A stretch of 64,000 nucleotides of DNA from Zoogloeaceae bacterium (lineage in GTDB: Bacteria; Pseudomonadota; Gammaproteobacteria; Burkholderiales; Rhodocyclaceae), in NCBI GenBank assembly GCA_024235675.1, contig JACKLZ010000003.1, positions 124,001-188,000 on the forward strand, written 5' to 3'. Made by a program: the position numbers and the translations under genes. This document shows, in pieces, positions 1 through 7,417 of the stretch; position 1 is the first letter of the stretch, and every line of letters starts with the position of its first letter. The notes under the pieces are model-generated. The model had not been told where the DNA came from. It did no database searches and saw nothing but the letters and a program-made list of their open reading frames with translations.

Positions 1-980
1 GTGTAGCCGGACCATATACCCGCAATGTCCCCGGCATGCGAAACCGACGGAACCTGTGGGGCGCCGCTCCGAGAGACAATGAGCGGATCGCAGTTCTTGC
101 CATTAACAGTGATACCCTCGAGATAGACAGACAGTCGCCCGTCGCCTGCAGCTTCCAGCCGGGCAGACTTGGCCGTGTAGTACCGCGACCCCTCAAGCTG
201 CGTCACTCCGGGGCCCAGGCTCGCCACGTCACCCTCGATACTGCCCTGCCAGATTTGCCGCTTCAAGCCATACGGGGACGGTGCCTGCAGGCGTGTCACG
301 GCAACCACGGCATTTTCATCCTGCAGAATATCAAGGTCCAGTTGCATGTCCGGAAGACGCCGCCTGGCGATCTGCGGATGTGTGCACTGCATAACGCCGC
401 GCCAGTGCCCCTCGAACGGCCCGCCGGTCGGCGCAGTCAGCGTATCGGACGCGACTGCGATCGTGCCGGCGGTAGTCGTCCGGGCACCGCTGCGGCGCGC
501 CTCGAACCTGGAGACTCCGCCGCAGCCGCGCAAGTCACCGGAAATGATCAGGCCGCTTTCAAGGATCGCGCCCGACATGCCGACAGCTCTGTAGCCGGAT
601 GGACGATCAATCCACTCGGCCGGAACCGCGGTGAAGCTGCGGCTGCCAGGCTGATAGCGTCCGCGCACCCGGTAGGTGCCCTGGGCGGGCCGCGGCCTGG
701 TGATTTCGAAATGAAATTCCCCCTCCAGCAGGCCGTTGGAGCCCTCCTCCAGCTTGAGGGTCAGTCCACCTTCGACGTTTCCGCACGTGTAGGTCCCCTG
801 CCAAGTGCCAACGATGGTGTGTTCATCTGCAGCCTGCGCGGGGCCCGATGCCGTCAAGGCACTCCAAGTCAAAGCGGCGGCAACGACAAGGTATCGAAGT
901 TTCAGAGATAGGAATTTGCTTTGCCGCCACAGGGCGTCAAACGTCAGCGACCTCGAATTTGCAAGGTTCATTTCGGTCAT
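1..980 (-). CDS. secreted protein of repeated beta-rich W/C modules (3' end outside window)
   Basis: Reading the minus strand from the ATG at 980 gives an open frame to the window edge (326 codons), so the C-terminus is missing. The first 50 residues look like a long signal peptide: a hydrophobic run near residues 30-45 ends in AQA before ADEH. The mature part contains a recurring module with the pattern G-x-W-x-G followed by Cys, at W60/C66, W193/C199 and a third start at W323, spaced about 130 residues. Each complete module has a second Cys (C153, C297), suggesting one disulfide per module. I recognise no named family. The start codon overlaps the tail of the upstream transposase remnant, so an insertion may have changed its promoter. 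The reading frame is certain and the function unknown. Confidence 0.75.
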   Translation of the reverse strand, partial: MTEMNLANSRSLTFDALWRQSKFLSLKLRYLVVAAALTWSALTASGPAQAADEHTIVGTWQGTYTCGNVEGGLTLKLEEGSNGLLEGEFHFEITRPRPAQGTYRVRGRYQPGSRSFTAVPAEWIDRPSGYRAVGMSGAILESGLIISGDLRGCGGVSRFEARRSGARTTTAGTIAVASDTLTAPTGGPFEGHWRGVMQCTHPQIARRRLPDMQLDLDILQDENAVVAVTRLQAPSPYGLKRQIWQGSIEGDVASLGPGVTQLEGSRYYTAKSARLEAAGDGRLSVYLEGITVNGKNCDPLIVSRSGAPQVPSVSHAGDIAGIWSGY

Positions 981-2001
981 GTCCGGCCTCCTTGTTGTTG
1001 TTCCGGCGATTTTTTGCTAACTCTCGCTTCAAATTGCCCGCCATCACCCGGATAAGAATGAATTTACGGATCAGCCCTGCGTTTCGAGGGCCGTTGTCCT
1101 TGCGGATCCTGGCATCGTCTTCGCGGAAGATAACGTCCAGACGCCAGCGCAGCCGGTCCTCGATGCCCCAGTGCTGGCGTACCGCCGTATGGAGTTGTTG
1201 GTGAGTGAGTTCGGCTGAGCTGATGTAATCGCGGGTCTCGAGTGCCTGGCGCTCGCCGCCCTCGAGGCGACGGGAGACGATCCGGCCCAGTCGCTTGCAG
1301 CCGGCCCACGCGTCGGCGTCGTCCTGCCCGGTGTTCTCGATCACTTGCACATGCTGGCGCACGAGGCGCACGAGGCGCACGAGGCGCACGAGGCGCACGA
1401 GGCGCACGAGGCGCACGAGGCGCCCGTGGCAGCGATCGGTGTGATCGAGGCCGTCCTTGGGCACATCGGAAAACGCATCCTCAATGGCTGCGCGCAGCGT
1501 GCGCTTGTTGTTCTTGACTGCCTCCTGGCCGAGCACGATGCCGATATCCGTAGCAAACGCGCCCACCATGCGCAGCGGTGATTTGTCGCCGTCGGCCGAT
1601 CCGCGCAGGGTCTTGTTGTCAATGGCTACCTGCTTGAACGACGGCAGCAACGAGCCAACCCACGCCCGGAAGGCCGACTCGAACGCCTTCGGGTCGAGCA
1701 GGCGAAACACGCGCGCAAACGTATCGGCCGACGGGATCCTGTAATTCAAGCTCAGAAACCACCGAAGCCAGAAATCCTTGATGCGCGCCCAGTGATCGAT
1801 GTCCTCGAAGCCTTCGACCTCGCTGAAGAGTGCACATGTCGAGATCAGCAGTATCTCCACGATGTTATGCGCGGTGCGCGAACCCCGTGAGGTGCAGGTC
1901 TTCGATCTTGGAAAAGTGTTATGACAATGTCTTCGGTCCAATCGCTCGCCAAAAAGACGAGAGGAGGCCGGAAATCGAGGGGGTTCGCAATACGAATGCA
2001 T
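937..2001 (-). pseudogene. ISAs1-family (H-repeat-type) transposase, decayed
   Basis: The protein matches the ISAs1/DDE_Tnp_1-associated layout: an N-terminal block (HNIVEILLISTCALF, then IPSADTFARVFRLLDP), the first catalytic Asp in VAIDNKTLRGS, then IENTG and QHWGIEDRLRWRLDV with RIRKDN near the C-terminus. Three defects are visible. The conserved N-terminal segment HFSKIED lies in another frame near 1890-1925, so there is a frameshift around 1870. About 50 residues are missing between GQEAVK and NNKRTLRAAIEDAF, which removes the usual second catalytic Asp (the VTIDAMGCQ region). A Leu-Val-Arg repeat replaces part of the following region. The last residues run into the start of the next gene. 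It is almost certainly inactive. I could not define terminal inverted repeats. Confidence 0.8.
1360..1422 (-). repeat. 9-bp tandem repeat, 7 copies (Leu-Val-Arg codons)
   Basis: The nine-base unit CACGAGGCG is repeated exactly seven times on the plus strand. On the minus strand it encodes seven consecutive Leu-Val-Arg units within the transposase remnant. The copies are identical, so the expansion is recent or still slipping. The unit length preserves the reading frame. Confidence 0.95.
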
Positions 2002-2670
2002 AGTTCGATAAAAGCAAACGATTTTTACAGTAAGGCGACAGCAGTGACCTTTTTACGCTCTATTTCTGCCAAATAAGCGCCACTGACCTGTTTGGCGCCC
2101 GTTCTGCCACCGAGCGACCCGAATTCGGCTGCAGTATCCAGCGGAGCAAGGGCATGCGCATCGCAATATTCTATTTGGCATACAAGCTGCCTAATTTGCT
2201 GGCATTGGGGCTATGCTCGCCATTCGCTCGTAATTCTACTCATGACAGTCGCCTGCCCTTGGGCGCATATAGGAACTTCGAAGTGCCTAAATAAAATCCA
2301 TCCACCCAGTTAAACCGTAGCTGTGCCCACAATTAATTCCATGAGTATCAGTTTCAAAGGGCATATGGCGCCATGTCTTTATTTAAACAAATACGTTCTG
2401 AGTTTTCTAAAGCCCACCTGCCAGATCCGTCTAGATCTACTAAATGAGCCAGTAATTTGCCCACATCTTGAGCTTGTTTTGCATACAACTTCGCTAGCAT
2501 ACGTAGTATCTGTTAAATAAATAGATATCAACAATATTGCGAAAAAGATATGTTGAAACAAGGCAATTTATTTGAAGCCTCCCGAGAGGCTGCAAAAAAA
2601 TAGAATGACGTTTATGTATAGCAGATGCGCCGATCGGATTTCAAGCGATAGTTTGCTGCCTTTTCGAGAT
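2002..2670. other. AT-rich intergenic stretch, no convincing gene
   Basis: About 670 bases with visibly lower GC than the flanks and no recognisable coding sequence. A minus-strand frame from a TTG at 2561 to 2379 encodes a short hydrophobic, signal-like N-terminus, but it has a weak ribosome site and no known similarity. A 6-bp perfect hairpin with a CCGA loop lies at 2576-2591, downstream of rtcB, and could be a weak transcript end. The position beside a transposase remnant suggests imported DNA. Confidence 0.5.
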
Positions 2671-3891
2671 TCACCCCTTCACACAAACCACCTGCCTTAA
2701 CCGATACACCACCTCCACCAACCCCGCCTGCGCGGCCATGACGGCGTCGATATCCTTATACGCCATCGGGATTTCGTCAATCACTTCTGCATCCTTTCGG
2801 CATTCCACGCCTTCGGTCGCACGCACCTGGTCGTCGACGGTGAATTGTTTGCGCGCGGCGGTGCGGCTCATGACGCGGCCGGCGCCGTGGCTGCAGGAGC
2901 AGAAGCTGTCGGGGTTGCCTTTGCCGCGCACGATGTAGCTTTGCGCGCCCATGGATCCGGGGATGATGCCAAGCTGGCCGGATTGGGCGGAGACGGCGCC
3001 TTTGCGGGTGATGAAGACGTCGCGGCCGAAGTGGGTCTCTTTCTGTACGTAGTTGTGGTGGCAGTTCACCGCCTGCTGGTCGGTGGTGAAGGGTTTGTGG
3101 ATGATTTTGGCGGCGGCGTCGAGCACGTGGCGCATCATCAGTTCGCGGTTGTGGCGGGCGTAGTCTTGCGCCCAGCCGACGGCTTCGACGTAGTCCTTGA
3201 AGTGTTGGGCGCCTTCGGTGAAGTAGGCCAGATCGCGGTCGGGCAGGCTGGCGATGTGTTGGCGCATGTCGGCTTGGGCCAGTTCGATGTAGTGGCGGCC
3301 GATGGCGTTGCCGACGCCGCGCGAGCCGGAGTGGAGCATGAACCACACCTGCCCGGCCTCATCCAGGCAGACCTCGATGAAGTGGTTGCCGGTGCCGAGC
3401 GTGCCGAGGTGGATGTGGTTGTTGGTCTTTTCGAGTTTGGGCAGTTTGGCGACGAGGCGGCGAAAGCCCGGGGCCAGCGTTTTCCACACCGCGTCGACGC
3501 TGGCGGGCGGGCGCTCCCAGGCGCCTTTGTCGCGCCCGCCGCAGCCGCGGGTGCGGCCGTGGGGTACGGCGCGTTCGATGGCGAGGCGCAGGCCGTAGAG
3601 GCTGTCGGGCAGGTCGGCGGCGGTGAGTGTGGTGCGCACGGCCATCATGCCGCAGCCGATGTCTACGCCGACCGCGGCGGGAATGATGGCGCCGACCGTG
3701 GGGATCACGCTGCCGATGGTCGAGCCCTTGCCCAGATGCACATCGGGCATCACCGCCAGATGCTTGTAGATGATGGGCAGGCGGGCGGTGTTGATGAGCT
3801 GTGCGCGGGCGGCGGGCTCGACGGGCACGCCGTGCGTCCATAGCTTGATGGGTGCGGCGCCGGGGGTGGTGAGGGTGTCGTGATCGCTCAT
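2671..3891 (-). CDS. rtcB: RNA-splicing ligase RtcB
   Basis: RtcB joins RNA 2',3'-cyclic phosphate or 3'-phosphate ends to 5'-OH ends, using GTP and Mn2+, in tRNA/rRNA repair. The 406-residue length matches the E. coli-type enzyme. Visible family signatures are HGVPVE near the N-terminus, GVDIGCGM (metal-binding Asp/Cys), SGSRGVGN, the block THFGRDVFITRKGAVSA, and CSHGAGRVMSR, which carries the His that is guanylylated. No rtcA or rtcR gene is adjacent. The promoter and first 13 codons are duplicated upstream (4729-4848). Confidence in the family is very high. The physiological RNA substrate cannot be seen. Confidence 0.97.
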   Translation of the reverse strand: MSDHDTLTTPGAAPIKLWTHGVPVEPAARAQLINTARLPIIYKHLAVMPDVHLGKGSTIGSVIPTVGAIIPAAVGVDIGCGMMAVRTTLTAADLPDSLYGLRLAIERAVPHGRTRGCGGRDKGAWERPPASVDAVWKTLAPGFRRLVAKLPKLEKTNNHIHLGTLGTGNHFIEVCLDEAGQVWFMLHSGSRGVGNAIGRHYIELAQADMRQHIASLPDRDLAYFTEGAQHFKDYVEAVGWAQDYARHNRELMMRHVLDAAAKIIHKPFTTDQQAVNCHHNYVQKETHFGRDVFITRKGAVSAQSGQLGIIPGSMGAQSYIVRGKGNPDSFCSCSHGAGRVMSRTAARKQFTVDDQVRATEGVECRKDAEVIDEIPMAYKDIDAVMAAQAGLVEVVYRLRQVVCVKG

Positions 3892-3970
3892 GCGCGGGCC
3901 TGTGTGGCAGGGGTTTTGCCCGACTTTACACCCGTCAAACCGGACGCTACGTGCGCGTCAGGCGATATCC
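3852..3970. repeat. direct repeat copy A (rtcB promoter and start)
   Basis: This segment is closely similar to 4729-4848 in the same orientation. It covers the first 13 codons of rtcB and about 80 bases upstream. The best-conserved cores are GCGGCGCCGG, GTGGTGAGGGTGTCGTGATC and CCCGACTTTACACCCG. The similarity continues with substitutions through ACGTGCGCGTCAGGCGATAT. Confidence 0.9.
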
Positions 3971-3989
3971 GCGGGGACGGGGTGACCCC

Positions 3990-4661
3990 TTAGCCTGGCC
4001 TTGGTGGCCGCGTGGGTTCGACCAGCGGCCAAAGCCGAACCGCGACGACCAGCACCCACAGCGACAACACGCCCGTGGCGAGGCGTTCATAGGTGCCAGT
4101 AGCGACGCCGGTGGCTTCGCTCGTGCGCATCAGCACGAGGAAGATGATGGCGGCGCAGCCGCTGAGGAACGAATATGCCTTGAGCGGACGCAGCCGCGCG
4201 TGATGGCGGAACACCCGCGGGGCGAGCAGCGTGGCGATGATGATCGAGAAGAATGCGACCGTGGCCGTGAGGTTGTGCACGCGTTGCGAGAATACCTCCG
4301 GCGAGGCGCAACCGGGCTCGCAGGAGAACAGGCCGGCACCCACGCGGCCAAAGCCGTCGAGCGCGATGAGTAGTGTGACCAGCGCGGTGATCACCACGTC
4401 ATTGCCGCGGCGCACGAGCAGGGCGCCGAAGGCCGCAGCGAAGGCCGCGTGCATCAACCCGGTCGGGACAAAGCTGCCGTAGCGCATGAACACTTCGGTG
4501 CGGCTGCCGCGTTCGCCCAGTTCGCTGATGTACTGGCTCGCGTGATCGAAGCCCGGGCGCAGTTCGCCGGCGAGCACGATGGTGGCGGCCCACAGCACGG
4601 GCGCGAGCACGCCGCAGCACAGGCCGGCGCGAATGAGCCACGGCTTCAGTCGGCCGTTCAC
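3990..4661 (-). CDS. DUF998-like multi-pass membrane protein
   Basis: A 223-residue hydrophobic protein with about six membrane segments. The region around GELRPGFDHASQYISELGERGS resembles the DUF998 family (uncharacterised membrane proteins with a conserved region after the first membrane helix). The GTG start at 4661 was chosen because it overlaps the stop codon of the upstream 36-codon frame by four bases (GTGA), and the hydrophobic protein begins directly after it. The longer frame upstream is Arg/His-rich and looks non-coding. The gene sits between the two copies of the rtcB start repeat. Function is unknown. Confidence 0.75.
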   Translation of the reverse strand: MNGRLKPWLIRAGLCCGVLAPVLWAATIVLAGELRPGFDHASQYISELGERGSRTEVFMRYGSFVPTGLMHAAFAAAFGALLVRRGNDVVITALVTLLIALDGFGRVGAGLFSCEPGCASPEVFSQRVHNLTATVAFFSIIIATLLAPRVFRHHARLRPLKAYSFLSGCAAIIFLVLMRTSEATGVATGTYERLATGVLSLWVLVVAVRLWPLVEPTRPPRPG

Positions 4662-4768
4662 ACAGTGCGCTCCCACTGGCGGCCACGGTTGGCGATGATG
4701 GCATCCATCGCGATCGGCGCGCTTTCGCGTGCGGCGCCGGGAGTGGTGAGGGTGTCGTGATCGCTCAT
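4658..4768 (-). CDS. 36-codon leader ORF carrying a duplicated RtcB N-terminus
   Basis: The ATG at 4768 opens a short frame whose first 13 residues (MSDHDTLTTPGAA) equal those of RtcB. It then continues ESAPIAMDAIIANRG and ends QWERTV. Its stop codon overlaps the GTG start of the downstream membrane protein gene, a typical translational-coupling arrangement. It may be a functional leader peptide for that gene or merely a by-product of the duplication. The sequence is certain; the expression is inferred. Confidence 0.5.
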   Translation of the reverse strand: MSDHDTLTTPGAARESAPIAMDAIIANRGRQWERTV

Positions 4769-4848
4769 GCGCGGCCTCGTGCGGCAAAGGTTTTACCCGA
4801 CTTTACACCCGCCCGACTGTACTTAACGTGCACGTAAGGCAGTATCGG
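4729..4848. repeat. direct repeat copy B (upstream of the DUF998-like gene)
   Basis: This is the second copy of the rtcB promoter/start segment, about 877 bases from copy A and in the same orientation. It diverges by scattered substitutions and small indels, so the duplication is not recent. It places a similar promoter in front of the leader ORF and membrane gene. Confidence 0.9.
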
Positions 4849-4874
4849 CACTCGTTAATGTCTGGCTGTCGTTC

Positions 4875-6311
4875 ATGTCTCAAACACTACTCCATGGCCC
4901 GCAACACGCCCGCTGGATTCGACGCGCTGGCGTGCTGCTGAGCGCGCTCGCTCTGGTGGGCTGTGCCACCGTCGGGCCGGACTTCACGCGCCCGGTCGCC
5001 GTGGCCCCCGCCGCGTGGCAGGCCGCCCAGCCGCATGACGGTACGCCGGCTGCGCTGGTCGACTGGTGGGCGCAATTCAATGACCCGGTGCTCGCCGGTC
5101 TGATTGCCGATGCCGACGCTGCCAGCCCCACTTTGATGGCCGCCGCCGGCCGCATTGCCGAAGCCCGCGCCGGGCTCACCGTGAGCGAAGCCAATCGTTT
5201 TCCGACGGTCGATGGCAGCGCCAGCGCGATGCGCAGCGGCACCGAGCGCGACACCCCGGTGGCCGCACGCACGACGGGCACGGTGGCGGTCGATTCGGCC
5301 TGGGAGATTGACCTCTTCGGCCGTGTGCAGCGCAGTACCGAAGCCGCCGAAGCCCGCCTCGCCGCGCGCCAGTTTGACTGGCACGAAGCCCGTGTGTCGC
5401 TGGCGGCCGAGGTGGCCAGCAGCTATGTGAATTACCGCGCGTGCCGCCAACTGCAAAGCGCGCGCGCCGACGATGTGCTCTCGCGCACCGAAACCAATCG
5501 CATGACCCGCGTGTCGGTCGACGCCGGCTTTACCGCGCCGGCCGATGCCGAGCTGGCGCGCGCCAGCCTGGCCGACGCACGGGCCGACCTCGAAGACCAG
5601 CGCGCCCAGTGCGAGGTGACGATCAAGTCGCTGGTGGCGCTGACCGGCGTGCCCGAAACCGACCTGCGCAGCCGCCTCGGCGAAGGCGTGCCGCCCCTGC
5701 CGGTGCCGGCGGCGTTTGTGGTCGACGTCGTGCCGCTGGCCGTGCTCAGCCAGCGCCCCGACCTGGCGGCCGCCGAGCGCGACCTGGCTGCGGCGAGCGC
5801 CGACATCGGCGCGGCCGAGGCCAACCGTTACCCGCGCCTGAGCCTGTCGGGCAGCGTCTCGCTGTCCAGTGTGCTGACCGGTGCCGCTGCCACCAGCCTG
5901 CCGTGGTCGATTGGCCCGGCGCTGTCTTTGCCGATTTTTAACGGCGGGGCGCTTACGGCCGAGGTGAAAGGCGCCGAGGCGCGCTTGATGCAACAGCAGG
6001 CCGCGTATGAGTCGGCGGTGCGTGCGGCGGTGCGCGAGGTGGAGCAGGCGCTGGTCACGCTCGACAGCGCCCAGCGCCGCGAGGCCGACGCCCGCACGGC
6101 GATGGAAGGCTATGCCCGCTTTCTGGCCGCCACCGAAACGCACTGGCTGGCCGGCGGCGTGAGCCTGCTCTCGCTCGAAGACGCGCGGCGCAGCGCCACC
6201 ACCGCCCAACGCAAGCTCATCACCCTTCAGCGCGACCGCGTGCTGGACTGGATTTCACTTTACAAAGCCGTAGGCGGGGGCTGGATAGCCGACGCCGGAG
6301 ACCGCTCATGA
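4875..6311 (+). CDS. RND efflux outer-membrane lipoprotein (NodT/OprM family)
   Basis: The TolC-like outer-membrane channel of a tripartite efflux pump. The 478-residue length is typical. A lipoprotein signal ends in LALVGC with the lipidated Cys at residue 30, followed by ATVGPDFTRP, a hallmark N-terminus of the NodT family. Two OEP repeats follow, with the expected EIDLFGR motif in the first half and RPDLAAAERDLAAASADIG plus SLPIFNGG in the second. It is the first gene of a three-gene operon, and its stop overlaps the adaptor start by four bases. Placing the channel gene first is less usual than adaptor-pump-channel order. The substrate is unknown. Confidence 0.93.
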   Translation: MSQTLLHGPQHARWIRRAGVLLSALALVGCATVGPDFTRPVAVAPAAWQAAQPHDGTPAALVDWWAQFNDPVLAGLIADADAASPTLMAAAGRIAEARAGLTVSEANRFPTVDGSASAMRSGTERDTPVAARTTGTVAVDSAWEIDLFGRVQRSTEAAEARLAARQFDWHEARVSLAAEVASSYVNYRACRQLQSARADDVLSRTETNRMTRVSVDAGFTAPADAELARASLADARADLEDQRAQCEVTIKSLVALTGVPETDLRSRLGEGVPPLPVPAAFVVDVVPLAVLSQRPDLAAAERDLAAASADIGAAEANRYPRLSLSGSVSLSSVLTGAAATSLPWSIGPALSLPIFNGGALTAEVKGAEARLMQQQAAYESAVRAAVREVEQALVTLDSAQRREADARTAMEGYARFLAATETHWLAGGVSLLSLEDARRSATTAQRKLITLQRDRVLDWISLYKAVGGGWIADAGDRS

Positions 6312-7417
6312 AACGCGTACATCAACTCACCGCATTCGCCATCGCCGCCGCACTGGTGCTTGGCGGGGCCTACCAGTTCACCCGTCAGCCGGCCGACGCC
6401 GCGGTGGAAAAACCTGCCGCCCGCGCCGCCATGGCGGTGAGCGTGACCGGGGTGTCGCAGGTTGGCTGGCCGCGCCAGATCAGCGCCAGCGGCAGCGTAA
6501 CGCCGTGGCAGGAGGCGGTGATTGCCGCCGAAACCGGCGGGCTGCGCATTGTCAAGGTGGCCGCCGATGTGGGCGATGTGGTCAAGCGCGGGCAGACGCT
6601 GGTCGAGCTCTCGCGCGACAGCGTGTCGGCCGCCGAGGCGCAGCAGCGCGCCATGGTCGATCAGGCGCGCGCGGCACTGGCCGAGGCCCGTGGCAATGCC
6701 GACCGGGCGCGCAAGGTGAGCGGCAGCGGGGCGCTGTCGGACCAGCAGGTGCAGCAGTATCTGGTGGCCGAGCAAAGCGCCAAGGCCAATCTGGCGGCTG
6801 CGCAGGCGGCGCTCAAGAGTGAGCAGATCCGTCTCGGACAGACGCGCATCGTGGCGCCGGACGACGGCATCATCAGCCGTCGCAGCGCGACGCTGGGCAG
6901 TGTGGTGCAATCGGGCACCGAGCTGTTCGGCATGGTGCGGCAGGGCCGGCTGGAGTGGCGGGCCGAGCTGTCGGCCGAGCAATTGGTGGCGGTGGCGCCG
7001 GGGCAGGCGGCGCAGTTGCGTCTGGCCGATGGCAGCGCCGTGAGCGGCACCGTGCGCATGCTGGCGCCGACGCTGGATGCGAGCAGCCGCAAGGCACTGG
7101 TGTATGTCGACCTGCCCGCGGGTGGCGCGGCGCGGGCCGGCATGTTTGCGAGCGGCGATATCCTGACCGGCGAGGCGCCGGCTACGGTGTTGCCGACGGC
7201 GGCGGTGGTTTTGCGTGACGGCCACAGCTATGTGTTTGAGGTGAATGCCGAGGGCGGCGTGACGCAGCACCGGGTTGAGACGGGCCGGCGGCGTGGCACG
7301 CAGGTGGAGGTGCTGACCGCACTGGCGGCCGATGCACGCATCGTCGCCAGCGGCGGCGCCTTCCTGAATGATGGCGACCGGGTGCGGGTTGAGTCGGCGC
7401 CGGAGGTGGCACGATGA
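6308..7417 (+). CDS. RND efflux periplasmic adaptor (membrane fusion protein)
   Basis: A 369-residue adaptor linking the inner-membrane pump to the outer-membrane channel. An N-terminal membrane anchor (FAIAAALVLGGAYQF) is followed by a lipoyl-type half motif (ETGGLRIVKVAADVGDVVKRGQTLVELS), an alpha-helical hairpin rich in Ala/Glu/Gln (residues about 110-180), the second lipoyl half (IVAPDDGIISRRSATLGSVV) and a beta-barrel domain. It overlaps its neighbours by ATGA at both ends, so the operon is translationally coupled. Confidence 0.93.
   Translation: MKRVHQLTAFAIAAALVLGGAYQFTRQPADAAVEKPAARAAMAVSVTGVSQVGWPRQISASGSVTPWQEAVIAAETGGLRIVKVAADVGDVVKRGQTLVELSRDSVSAAEAQQRAMVDQARAALAEARGNADRARKVSGSGALSDQQVQQYLVAEQSAKANLAAAQAALKSEQIRLGQTRIVAPDDGIISRRSATLGSVVQSGTELFGMVRQGRLEWRAELSAEQLVAVAPGQAAQLRLADGSAVSGTVRMLAPTLDASSRKALVYVDLPAGGAARAGMFASGDILTGEAPATVLPTAAVVLRDGHSYVFEVNAEGGVTQHRVETGRRRGTQVEVLTALAADARIVASGGAFLNDGDRVRVESAPEVAR

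Noticed and set aside
36..911. 291-residue plus-strand frame at the left edge
   Set aside because: The opposite strand has a signal peptide and repeated modules; the plus frame has no features.
2576..2591. Hairpin after rtcB as a standard terminator
   Set aside because: The A/T run is on the wrong side for the rtcB transcript, so it is noted only as a weak possibility.
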